Below are positions 46,173-54,299 of a stretch of 64,000 nt of DNA, one piece after another. Each line of letters begins with the position of its first letter. Position 1 is the first letter of the stretch. The notes below the pieces were generated by a model. It did no database searches. It was not told where the DNA came from and worked only from the letters and a program-made list of their open reading frames with translations. Source of the stretch: Ancylomarina sp963977525 (GTDB lineage: Bacteria; Bacteroidota; Bacteroidia; Bacteroidales; Marinifilaceae); NCBI GenBank assembly GCA_963977525.1, contig CAXBPC010000011.1:65517-129516 (forward strand), written 5' to 3'. Made by a program: the position numbers and the translations under genes.

Positions 46173-46904
46173 CTATCTTATAAATTCGTTAACTAAATCT
46201 TCAATCTTAATTCTGTCTTCGTAGATAGCCTTTCCAATGATAACCCCTGTACAATCAGTTTGATTTAGAGCTCTAACATCTTCGATACATGATACGCCAC
46301 CACTGGCAATAAGCTCAATTTCTGGGAATTGTTTTAGGATAGATTGATAAAGTTCAATTGCAGGTCCTTGTAACATCCCATCTTTAGAGATATCTGTGCA
46401 AATCACTCTTCTAATACCTTTTTTCAGATACTTTTCAAGAAAATCGAAGAGTTCAATACCTGAATCCTTTTCCCATCCTGATGTAGCAATAAAACCATTC
46501 TTAACATCGGCACCTAAGATGATTCGTTCTGGACCATATTTCTCAAGGCAAATGTCAAAAAGTTCAGGATTTGTAACGGCTAGACTTCCTAGTGTAATTT
46601 GGTCAGCTCCCGATTTAAACGCTAAATCAATATCGACCTTTGATTTTAATCCACCACCAAAATCAATTTTCAGATTCGTGTTTTCACTTATTTTATTCAG
46701 AACAGGTGCATTACAAATGTGTTTTGATCTGGCCCCTTCCAAATCAACCAAGTGTAATAGTTTGATTCCAGCTTCTTCAAATGCTTTCGCCACTTTTAAA
46801 GGATTGGAATCGTATATAATTTTTGTATCGTAATCTCCTTTGCTTAATCGCACACATTGTCCTTCAATAGTATCGATAGCCGGAATGATTTCTATATTTT
46901 TCAT
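46173..46904 (-). CDS. hisA: Phosphoribosylformimino-AICAR isomerase
   Basis: About 243 residues; the start at the ATG of MKNIEIIPAIDTIEGQ is chosen because the upstream extension overlaps hisH and lacks homology. TIM barrel with IDFGGGLKS and IASGGVSC phosphate sites and catalytic Asp residues in PAIDTIEG and CTDISKDGM. Two bases separate it from hisH. Confidence 0.95.
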   Translation of the reverse strand: MKNIEIIPAIDTIEGQCVRLSKGDYDTKIIYDSNPLKVAKAFEEAGIKLLHLVDLEGARSKHICNAPVLNKISENTNLKIDFGGGLKSKVDIDLAFKSGADQITLGSLAVTNPELFDICLEKYGPERIILGADVKNGFIATSGWEKDSGIELFDFLEKYLKKGIRRVICTDISKDGMLQGPAIELYQSILKQFPEIELIASGGVSCIEDVRALNQTDCTGVIIGKAIYEDRIKIEDLVNEFIR

Positions 46905-46906
46905 CT

Positions 46907-47497
46907 TTATAGATTTATAAAATTGCTTAAGATTTCTTGACCAATTGTTCCCGATTTTTCTGGGTGAAACTGGCATGCATAAAAATTGTTCTTCTGAAGA
47001 CTGGCTGAGAATGGTCTGATATAATTGGTCTTAGAAGTTGTGTATTCGTTTACAGGAACATAGTATGAGTGGACAAAATAGACGAAGTCATCGTTTTTAA
47101 CGCCTTTAAATAATTCACTTTTTTGTTGACTTAACTGATTCCATCCCATATGAGGTACCTTATTTTCAGCTGGAAATTTTAGAGTTTCGACAGGAAAAAT
47201 GCCTAAGCCTTTAGTATTGCTTTCTTCTGAACTGGCACACATCAACTGCATGCCTAAGCAAACACCTAATACAGGCTGCTTTAATTGAGGGATGAGTTTG
47301 TCCAATCCATTCTTCTTAAGCGCATTCATTGCCCAAGCAGCTTCACCAACGCCTGGGAATATTACTTTGTCTGCTTTTCTGATTGTAGCCTCACAATTTG
47401 AAATTTCAGCAGATACTCCAAGTCTCTCAAGCGCATATTTCACAGACTGAATGTTACCAGCTTCGTAGTCGATGATAACTATATTTTGTTTGTTCAT
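46907..47497 (-). CDS. hisH: Imidazole glycerol phosphate synthase, glutaminase subunit
   Basis: 196 residues. Class I glutamine amidotransferase: nucleophile in GVCLGMQLMC, His/Glu of the triad in CQFHPEKSG, and IDYEAGNIQSVKYAL at the N-terminus. It supplies ammonia to HisF. It lies 10 bp after hisB. Confidence 0.96.
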   Translation of the reverse strand: MNKQNIVIIDYEAGNIQSVKYALERLGVSAEISNCEATIRKADKVIFPGVGEAAWAMNALKKNGLDKLIPQLKQPVLGVCLGMQLMCASSEESNTKGLGIFPVETLKFPAENKVPHMGWNQLSQQKSELFKGVKNDDFVYFVHSYYVPVNEYTTSKTNYIRPFSASLQKNNFYACQFHPEKSGTIGQEILSNFINL

Positions 47498-47507
47498 GTC
47501 TTCTCTC

Positions 47508-48647
47508 TTATAAAAGTCCCTTGGTTGAGGGCAGTTGTAAATTGTTCACATCACGCTTGATGGCCATACGAATGGCTCTAGCAAAGGCTTTAAATATGCC
47601 TTCAATTTTGTGATGTTCATTAGTACCTTCTGCCTTAATATTCAAATTACACAAGGCTCCATTACTAAATGATTTGAAAAAGTGAGAGAACATTTCAGTT
47701 GGCATATCTCCAGCCATTTCTCGTTTGAAATCAGTTTGCCAAACCAATTCGTTTCTACCTCCAAAATCGAGAGCAACCTGTGCAAGACAATCATCCATAG
47801 GTAAACAGAATCCGTAACGCTCTAATCCAAGTTTATTTCCCAATGCTATTTTGAAAGCTTCTCCCAAGGCAATACCTGTATCTTCAATGCAGTGGTGTTC
47901 ATCAACGTTTAAATCAGCTATTGTGGTTATCGATAAATCAATACCAGAGTGTTTTAAAATCTGCTCAAGCATGTGATCAAAAAAGCTCAATCCTGTATTG
48001 ATTTCCCCTTGGCTACTACCATCTAAATCCAATTCAATTCTGATTTGTGTTTCTAGGGTGTTGCGTTCTACCAAAGCTGTTCGTTCACTTAGGCGTAAAA
48101 ATTCATAGATTTTTGACCATGATGTTGTTCTAATGGCAATTCGATTAATTAATTCCTTTTCATCGTCTAATGAACTAGCATCTCCATTGATAAAAATAGC
48201 TTTGGCATTTAAATTTTTCGCTAACTCAACATCTGTCCATCTATCACCAATAACAAATGAGTTTTCTAAATCGTATTCATCAGAAAAGTATTGTTCTAAA
48301 AGGGCTGTACCTGGTTTACGTGTGGGAGCATTGTCCTCAGGAAAGCTTCTGTCTATAATAACGTCACTAAATGTGATCCCCTCATTCTCTAGGCTTTGCA
48401 TCATTTTGTTTTGGGCAGGCCAAAAGTCAGCTTCAGGGAAAGAGTCTGTACCCAAACCGTCTTGATTGGTAACCATGACCAATTCAAAATTGAGTTGAGA
48501 AGCAATTTTGCTTAGGTTTTGAAAAACACTAGGGTAAAACTCCAGCTTTTCTAAACTATCCACTTGGAAATCGACTGGTGGCTCTATAATGAGAGTACCA
48601 TCTCTATCGATAAAAAGCACTTTCTTTTTTTGTGATGTATTTTGCAT
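47508..48647 (-). CDS. hisB: Bifunctional histidinol-phosphatase / imidazoleglycerol-phosphate dehydratase
   Basis: 379 residues. The N-terminal HAD phosphatase (FIDRDGTLI, VTNQDGLG, VIGDRWTDVELA) is fused to IGP dehydratase from about residue 190 (FFDHMLEQ, DEHHCIEDTGIALGEA, EHHKIEGIFKAFARA). It performs steps 6 and 8. The fusion is typical of Bacteroidota and enterobacteria. Confidence 0.96.
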   Translation of the reverse strand: MQNTSQKKKVLFIDRDGTLIIEPPVDFQVDSLEKLEFYPSVFQNLSKIASQLNFELVMVTNQDGLGTDSFPEADFWPAQNKMMQSLENEGITFSDVIIDRSFPEDNAPTRKPGTALLEQYFSDEYDLENSFVIGDRWTDVELAKNLNAKAIFINGDASSLDDEKELINRIAIRTTSWSKIYEFLRLSERTALVERNTLETQIRIELDLDGSSQGEINTGLSFFDHMLEQILKHSGIDLSITTIADLNVDEHHCIEDTGIALGEAFKIALGNKLGLERYGFCLPMDDCLAQVALDFGGRNELVWQTDFKREMAGDMPTEMFSHFFKSFSNGALCNLNIKAEGTNEHHKIEGIFKAFARAIRMAIKRDVNNLQLPSTKGLL

Positions 48648-48684
48648 GAGGTGATTTATTTTTGGTTGAATAGTTAGAGTCTTA

Positions 48685-49725
48685 TTAATCTTGGAATTCT
48701 CTGAGAAGTTTGAACAGTTGTTGATTTTCTTCAGGGGTTCCTATACTTATTCTTAAACAATTTTCAAGAAGAGTAAGCGTCGTTCTGTTTCGAATCACAA
48801 TGCCATTGTCAATAAGAAAATCATAAAGAATATTGGCATTTTCAACTCGAACAAGAATGAAATTCGCTTGAGAAGGGAATACTTTTTTTACGAAGGAAAG
48901 ACCTTTAAGTTCATTCAAAATAGATTTTCTTTCTTCAAGCAGAATGTTTATCTTTTCTTGATAAGTCTCTTCAAATCTCAATAGTTCAAGTGCCTTGTTT
49001 TGAGTAAGTATGTTGACATTATAAGGAGACTTAATTTTTTTTAAGATCTCGACAATCTCCACAGATGCTAACCCAATACCTAGACGAATACCAGCCATAC
49101 CCCAGGCTTTTGAGAGGGTTTGCAGGATAACCAAATTTGGATACCTGTTAAGCTCTTTTACCATACTAGCATCGCTCGCAAAATCGATATAGGCTTCATC
49201 TAAAACAATAACACCCTTAAATTCTGACAATAGTCTTAATAATACTTTTTTGTCAATTAGATTGCCGGTTGGATTATTAGGCGAACAAAGAAAAAGTAGC
49301 TTACTATCATTGTTTTGCAAAATCAATTCAATATTGGGTTGAAAATTGGAATCCAATTCAAGTTCGGCTATTCTTAAATCATTTATCTGTGCTGCTACCT
49401 TATACATACCATAACTCGGTTTGCAAAAAATAACTTTATCCTCACATGGCTGACAAAAAGCTCGCATCAATAAATCAATAATTTCATCACTACCATTACC
49501 CAAAATCATTTGCTTGGCAGATATGTTTTTAATTTCAGACAAACGATCTTTGAGCTCCCATTGCTGGGGATCTGGGTAACGATTGACACCATTGTCAAAA
49601 GGATTTTCGTTAGCATCTAGAAAAACTGAACTTGTACCTGAAAACTCATCCCTAGCAGAAGAGTAGGGAGTGAGTGTTTTCAAGTTCTTTCTAATTAGAT
49701 TTTCTAGTTTAAAATTCGAATTCAT
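48685..49725 (-). CDS. hisC: Histidinol-phosphate aminotransferase
   Basis: 346 residues. Fold type I PLP enzyme: LGNGSDEIIDLLMRAF, CSPNNPTGN, VLDEAYIDFA, and PLP Lys in LSKAWGMAGIRLG. It makes histidinol phosphate. Between hisD and hisB with short gaps. Confidence 0.95.
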   Translation of the reverse strand: MNSNFKLENLIRKNLKTLTPYSSARDEFSGTSSVFLDANENPFDNGVNRYPDPQQWELKDRLSEIKNISAKQMILGNGSDEIIDLLMRAFCQPCEDKVIFCKPSYGMYKVAAQINDLRIAELELDSNFQPNIELILQNNDSKLLFLCSPNNPTGNLIDKKVLLRLLSEFKGVIVLDEAYIDFASDASMVKELNRYPNLVILQTLSKAWGMAGIRLGIGLASVEIVEILKKIKSPYNVNILTQNKALELLRFEETYQEKINILLEERKSILNELKGLSFVKKVFPSQANFILVRVENANILYDFLIDNGIVIRNRTTLTLLENCLRISIGTPEENQQLFKLLREFQD

Positions 49726-49737
49726 CTTGTTTTAATT

Positions 49738-51033
49738 TTAAGCTTGTTCTTGACAATTTTTATTTAGACGAACACTAACGGCATTTTTGTGAGCTTCTAA
49801 TTGTTCAGCCTCTGCCATAATTTCAATGCTAGGTCCTAAGTTTTGTAAACCTTTACGAGTAATCTTCTGAAAAGTTATACTCTTCATAAATGAGCCAAGT
49901 CCCACACCTGAAAACGATTTGGCGTATCCATTAGTTGGCAGTGTGTGATTGGTTCCAGAGGCATAATCTCCAGCACTTTCTGGTGTGTAGTTGCCAATAA
50001 AGACTGAACCTGCATTTTGAATGCCATTTAAAATCTCATTTTCATTCTTAACAGAAACAATTAAGTGTTCTGGACCATATATATTGCTGATTTCAAGTGC
50101 TTCTTTTGATGATTCAACCAATATCATTTTGGAATTGTTTAAGGCTCTTGTTGCAATAGCCTCTCTAGAAAGATTCTTAAGTTGTTTGGCTAATTCAATC
50201 TGCACTGAATCTAAAAGTTGCTCACTCCAGCTAAGCAATACAACTTGGCTATCAGGACCGTGTTCAGCTTGTGATAAAAGATCGGCTGCGACAAATTCAG
50301 GTATTGCACTTTCATCAGCCATAACAAGAACCTCAGAGGGACCTGCTGGCATATCAATGGCAACACCAAGTTTGCTTGCAGTTTGCTTAGCAGCAGTCAC
50401 AAATTGATTTCCTGGACCAAAGATCTTATACACTTTAGGTACTGATTCTGTTCCTAAAGCCATAGCACCTATAGCTTGAATACCACCCAATTTGAATACT
50501 GTTTTAATGCCAACCAATTTGCAGACATAAAGAATTGCAGGATTAATCTTACCATCTTTATTTGGAGGCGTGCACAATACGACTTCTTTACAGTTGGCAA
50601 TTCTGGCAGGAATACCTAACATGAGAACTGTAGAAAATAGGGGAGCAGATCCGCCAGGAATATACAAGCCTACTTTATCAATTGGCGTAAATTTCCTCCA
50701 ACAAGTAACGCCTTCAGTAGTTTCAATAATCTTTGATTCTATTTCTTGAGCTTTGTGAAATTTCTCAATGTTATCAGCAGCAAATTGTATTGCATTCTTT
50801 AGTTCATCAGAAATCAATTGTTCCGAATTATCTATTTCAGATTGGCTTACAGCTAATTCATCAATTTTAATTCTGTCGTAAAACCAAGTGTATTTTCTTA
50901 GTGCAGCATCACCGTCGGTTTTAACTTCTTTGAAAATTTGGTTTACAACTTCGTCCATTTCCTCTAATTCAATAGTTGGGCGAGCTAAAATTGTATTCCA
51001 ATCGTTTTTCTGTGGGTATTTTATTGTTTGCAT
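49738..51033 (-). CDS. hisD: Histidinol dehydrogenase
   Basis: 431 residues. Zinc-dependent oxidation of histidinol to histidine in two steps. Signature stretches: GLYIPGGSAPLFSTVLM, IFGPGNQFVTAAKQ, DMPAGPSEVLVMAD, LSQAEHGPDSQ and the C-terminal ASGTNHTLPT. It lies 17 bp after hisG. Confidence 0.96.
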   Translation of the reverse strand: MQTIKYPQKNDWNTILARPTIELEEMDEVVNQIFKEVKTDGDAALRKYTWFYDRIKIDELAVSQSEIDNSEQLISDELKNAIQFAADNIEKFHKAQEIESKIIETTEGVTCWRKFTPIDKVGLYIPGGSAPLFSTVLMLGIPARIANCKEVVLCTPPNKDGKINPAILYVCKLVGIKTVFKLGGIQAIGAMALGTESVPKVYKIFGPGNQFVTAAKQTASKLGVAIDMPAGPSEVLVMADESAIPEFVAADLLSQAEHGPDSQVVLLSWSEQLLDSVQIELAKQLKNLSREAIATRALNNSKMILVESSKEALEISNIYGPEHLIVSVKNENEILNGIQNAGSVFIGNYTPESAGDYASGTNHTLPTNGYAKSFSGVGLGSFMKSITFQKITRKGLQNLGPSIEIMAEAEQLEAHKNAVSVRLNKNCQEQA

Positions 51034-51050
51034 TGTCTTGAGATTAAAAA

Positions 51051-51911
51051 TTAAAGAATCATTTTTCCGATTGGAATCGTTAAAATACCTTCAGCACCGT
51101 TGGCTTTCAATTGGTCAATAACTTCCCAAAAATCTTTATCATTAATAACGGTGTGTATAGAACTCCAACCTTTATCCATTAGAGGCATTACCGTTGGGCT
51201 TTTCATTCCTGGTAGAATGTTATTGATAGCTTCAATTTTGTCGTTAGGCGCGTTTAGTAGCAAATACTTGTTATTTTTTGCAGCTAAAACAGCACTCATT
51301 CTGAATAGTAAGTCAGATAGAAGAGTATTCTTTTCCTCTGAGATATCTACGTTTTTCACTAAACAGGCCTCTGATGAAAGGATTTCTTCAACTTCCTTAA
51401 GTCCATTTTTGAATAGGGTACTTCCAGAGCTTACGATATCGCAAATAGCATCAGAGAGCCCAATGTTTGGAGCAATTTCTACCGAGCCTGATATTACGTG
51501 AATTTCTGAATCTAGATTGTTAGCATCTAAAAAGGCTTGTAATGAATTAGGATAGGAGGTTGCAATTTTTTTACCATTGAAATAATCTAACCCTGTATAT
51601 TCTTCATCTTTTGGAATGGCCATTTTTAATCGACACTTTGAGAAACCAAGCTTCTGTAAAACTTCAACTTTTTTTTGTTTTTCAATAACCACATTTTCAC
51701 CAACAATGGCTATGTCAGCAACACCGTCTTGTACATATTGTGGAATGTCTGAATTTCTCAAATAAAGAACCTCTAAGGGGAAGTTTCGCGCTTGTGCTCT
51801 TAACTGGTCTTTCCCGTTATCTATTGATATGCCACATTCTTTTAGAATTTGAAGAGAATCACTTTGAAGTCTTCCTGACTTTTGAATGGCAATTTTTAGT
51901 CTTGTACTCAT
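51051..51911 (-). CDS. hisG: ATP phosphoribosyltransferase, long form
   Basis: 286 residues: catalytic domains plus a C-terminal ACT-like domain for histidine feedback (SPTVMPLMDKGWSSIHTV). The PRPP loop region is LSDAICDIVSSGSTLF. First enzyme of the pathway and first gene of the operon. It lies behind a duplicated attenuator, so control is likely both at transcription and by feedback. Confidence 0.95.
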   Translation of the reverse strand: MSTRLKIAIQKSGRLQSDSLQILKECGISIDNGKDQLRAQARNFPLEVLYLRNSDIPQYVQDGVADIAIVGENVVIEKQKKVEVLQKLGFSKCRLKMAIPKDEEYTGLDYFNGKKIATSYPNSLQAFLDANNLDSEIHVISGSVEIAPNIGLSDAICDIVSSGSTLFKNGLKEVEEILSSEACLVKNVDISEEKNTLLSDLLFRMSAVLAAKNNKYLLLNAPNDKIEAINNILPGMKSPTVMPLMDKGWSSIHTVINDKDFWEVIDQLKANGAEGILTIPIGKMIL

Positions 51912-51959
51912 TTTGTTTTTTTGTTATAAAACCTGAAACCAGAAATGGGTACAAACAAG

Positions 51960-51987
51960 AACGCCAACCTGGAATCAGGTTGGCGTT
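51960..51987 (-). terminator. his attenuator terminator 1 (hisG-proximal)
   Basis: Perfect 11-bp stem AACGCCAACCT / AGGTTGGCGTT, 6-nt loop, T-rich on the minus strand. It sits between leader peptide 1 and hisG. Confidence 0.85.
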
Positions 51988-52029
51988 AATAGTTATGAAT
52001 TTATTATTTAAAATTTTCACATAACAGTA

Positions 52030-52089
52030 TCAGCTTACCTGAAGTAAGAATAAATGATGATGCTGATGATGTTGTGTTATGAAAGTCAT
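52030..52089 (-). CDS. hisL: his leader peptide 1
   Basis: 19 codons: MTFITQHHQHHHLFLLQVS. Five His codons in six positions directly upstream of a terminator hairpin and hisG make this an attenuation leader. Ribosome stalling when His-tRNA is scarce would prevent the terminator from forming (established mechanism in other bacteria). Confidence 0.85.
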   Translation of the reverse strand: MTFITQHHQHHHLFLLQVS

Positions 52090-52152
52090 TGTTGTGTGTA
52101 TTGAATCTTGTGCTTGTTTTTTAAATTAAACTCTAAAAATGGGTAAAACAAA

Positions 52153-52180
52153 AACGCCAACCTGATTTCAGGTTGGCGTT
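52153..52180 (-). terminator. his attenuator terminator 2 (distal)
   Basis: The same 11-bp stem with a different loop, followed by TTTTGTTTT on the minus strand. It follows leader peptide 2 and lies 193 bp from terminator 1. Confidence 0.85.
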
Positions 52181-52219
52181 GATAGTTATGAATTTATTAC
52201 TTGAGATCTTCACATAACA

Positions 52220-52276
52220 TCATCGGCTCACCTGAGGTAAGTTAAAATGATGATGATGTAGTGTTGTAAAAATCAT
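52220..52276 (-). CDS. hisL: his leader peptide 2
   Basis: 18 codons: MIFTTLHHHHFNLPQVSR, with four consecutive CAT codons. It is the promoter-proximal of two tandem leader units. The peptide ending (LPQVS / LLQVS) and downstream sequence are shared with leader 1, so one arose by duplication. Confidence 0.85.
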   Translation of the reverse strand: MIFTTLHHHHFNLPQVSR

Positions 52277-52299
52277 AGTTTTTGCGTTTTTATCTGAGA

Positions 52300-52329
52300 C
52301 AAAGATTAGAATAAAATCTACAAAAACAA
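52300..52329 (-). promoter_or_regulatory. Candidate his operon promoter
   Basis: On the minus strand TTG, 18 bp, then TAATCTTTG, close to the Bacteroidota -33/-7 pattern (TAnnTTTG, here with one extra base). Located about 25 bp before the distal leader peptide. Confidence 0.4.
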
Positions 52330-52540
52330 GAGGAGGTAGTGAATTTGACTTTTGTTTAGAATTGCCATTGCTCTTGTAGCCCTTTAAACATAGTGTGTTT
52401 GTTGGGTGTTCTTTTTTTGAATAAAAATAATAAGCCTCATAGAATCTATATTCATATAGCTTATTCATGTGGTGAATATTTTATCATTTTTAGTATATTT
52501 GCAAAGTATTTAGAATAAGAACTATTAATAATAAGAAGCT

Positions 52541-52825
52541 ATGGCGAGTAGAAGAAAATTAAAAAAAGATATTGACTTTTTGACTTTTGAAGTTATTTCT
52601 GATTGCTACAATTATATTTACCTGCACCCAGGAAACGAAGAAAAAGTAATGGATATCATTAAAGAGACTGTTGCAAATCGTAACAACCTTGTTGCTCGTA
52701 GCAACCACCCTGATGGTAAGGATAACGCGAAATTAGTAAAGGCACATTACAAAGCAGTCTTTAGTGATTTGATGGTTAATATCGACACTTCATTCACAAA
52801 ATTGAGTGAACTGATTAAAGCATAA
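52541..52825 (+). CDS. Conserved small protein of unknown function
   Basis: 94 residues, all-helical, basic start (MASRRKLKKDIDFLTFEVISDCYNYIYLHPGNEEKV). No signal peptide or catalytic motif. Resembles small cytoplasmic proteins conserved across Bacteroidales (recollection, unchecked). It starts divergent from the his operon and is followed by the metallopeptidase gene on the same strand. Confidence 0.7.
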   Translation: MASRRKLKKDIDFLTFEVISDCYNYIYLHPGNEEKVMDIIKETVANRNNLVARSNHPDGKDNAKLVKAHYKAVFSDLMVNIDTSFTKLSELIKA

Positions 52826-52891
52826 GTTTTTCTTAAAACGAAATAATTCTAATAGCTTTGCCTTTCTGGTGAAGCTATTTTTTTTTTAAGT

Positions 52892-53611
52892 ATGAAAATT
52901 GAAAAGAAAATTCAAATAGAAGGATTAGGCGAATTAAGCCTTAAAAAGGATACGCGATTTAAGCGTTTATCTCTTAGGATGGCGCCTAATAAAGGGATTT
53001 GGCTTAATGTTCCTCCTCAGTTTGATTGGCAAATGGCCATAGATTTTGCACTCAAACACAAAGAATGGATAGCGAAGCAAAGTTTAAAAATTCAAGCAAA
53101 AGAGAACCAAAATCTATTCTTCGATTCCGATATAGTTTTTAAGACAAAGTATCACGAATTAAAGATGAATCCGTGTCAGGTAAATGGAGTGAAAGCAAGT
53201 GTAAAGCAAGGCTTAATTCAGATTAACTATCCTGAGGGTTTTGATATGAAAACGAAAGGTTTTCAGGAGTTTATTAAGAAAATGATAATTGAGACTTTAC
53301 GAAAGGAAGCGAAGCATGATTTGCCGAAACGATTAGAAGAGTTGGCACAGCGATGTGGGTTTAAATATAATAAAGTGACGATCCGAAATGCGAGTACACG
53401 TTGGGGCTCATGTTCTGGAGAAAATAATATTAGCTTAAACCTACATTTAATGCGATTACCTGAACATTTAATTGATATGGTACTACTTCATGAATTATGC
53501 CATACCATTGAGAAAAACCATTCGAAATCCTTTTGGAATCTATTGGATAAGGTTTGTGATAATGTACCTGCTAAGAAGAAAGAAATGAAGGCTTATTCAA
53601 CACAATTTTAA
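52892..53611 (+). CDS. YgjP-like (DUF45) zinc metallopeptidase
   Basis: 239 residues. RNASTRWGSCSGENNISLNLHLMRLP followed by LLHELCHTIEKNHSKSFW carries the HExxH-type zinc site and third-ligand His of this family. Often linked to restriction or DNA-related loci elsewhere, but that context is absent here. Cytoplasmic; substrate unknown. Confidence 0.85.
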   Translation: MKIEKKIQIEGLGELSLKKDTRFKRLSLRMAPNKGIWLNVPPQFDWQMAIDFALKHKEWIAKQSLKIQAKENQNLFFDSDIVFKTKYHELKMNPCQVNGVKASVKQGLIQINYPEGFDMKTKGFQEFIKKMIIETLRKEAKHDLPKRLEELAQRCGFKYNKVTIRNASTRWGSCSGENNISLNLHLMRLPEHLIDMVLLHELCHTIEKNHSKSFWNLLDKVCDNVPAKKKEMKAYSTQF

Positions 53612-53637
53612 AAGAGATAAGTTAAAATAAATAAAGA

Positions 53638-54024
53638 ATGAATAAAGAAATTTATATAGTAGTTGGATTGAGTATTTTCGCTTTTTTGTTAGGAATAAAG
53701 TTAAAAAAGAGGTTTTCTAAAAAAGTTATAGAAGCACCTCAAATACACAAATCACAACGATCTAAGCTTGCTAAACAAGCACCAGAGTCACCTAAAGGAA
53801 AACAGTCTAAACATCCAAAACTAAAAAGTTTTTTTCTTTGGCTACAGGTTGTGGTTTTATTCTTTATAATCATATTTATGATGCCTGCATTATCGCGTGA
53901 TATCATGGTAGCCGATGGCAATTACGATCAGAAATTAATATTAAGGATGTTGATAGTTGCTTTTGCCGCTTACACCTTGTTCGTAGGCTTAAATAAACTT
54001 TTTAAGAAGAAAGGTAAGTGGTAA
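53638..54024 (+). CDS. Small membrane protein of unknown function
   Basis: 128 residues. One N-terminal helix (IYIVVGLSIFAFLLGI), a basic Lys/Ser/Pro-rich linker, then two more helices (FLWLQVVVLFFIIIFMMP and LRMLIVAFAAYTLFVGL). It is 26 bp downstream of the metallopeptidase gene, so probably cotranscribed. Family not recognised. Confidence 0.65.
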   Translation: MNKEIYIVVGLSIFAFLLGIKLKKRFSKKVIEAPQIHKSQRSKLAKQAPESPKGKQSKHPKLKSFFLWLQVVVLFFIIIFMMPALSRDIMVADGNYDQKLILRMLIVAFAAYTLFVGLNKLFKKKGKW

Positions 54025-54299
54025 ACTGATTTATAACATCTATTTTGACACTGCAAAGAAGGAGTTTATTCATCATTTAAGATGGGTAAACTTTTTTTTT
54101 GATATAAATAAGCAAAAAAAAGAGAATTATTCTTCACGATTAAATCGTTTTCGATGAACCCTCTTTTATTATAATGAAAAATATTGGATTTTTAAATGAT
54201 AAACAGCATGTAAGAGTCTTTATAGGCATTTTATTAAAGCTTAAATTTCTGTAAATTTGGTACGGACACAAGATTTTAAAAGCTATTAAAATTCAAGAT

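Noticed and set aside
46905..46976. N-terminal extension of hisA
   Set aside because: It overlaps hisH, and family proteins begin at the MKNIEIIPAID start.
52277..52468. Longer minus-strand frame continuing into his leader peptide 2
   Set aside because: The in-frame upstream extension crosses the likely promoter; the short peptide starting at MIFTTL fits attenuation leaders.
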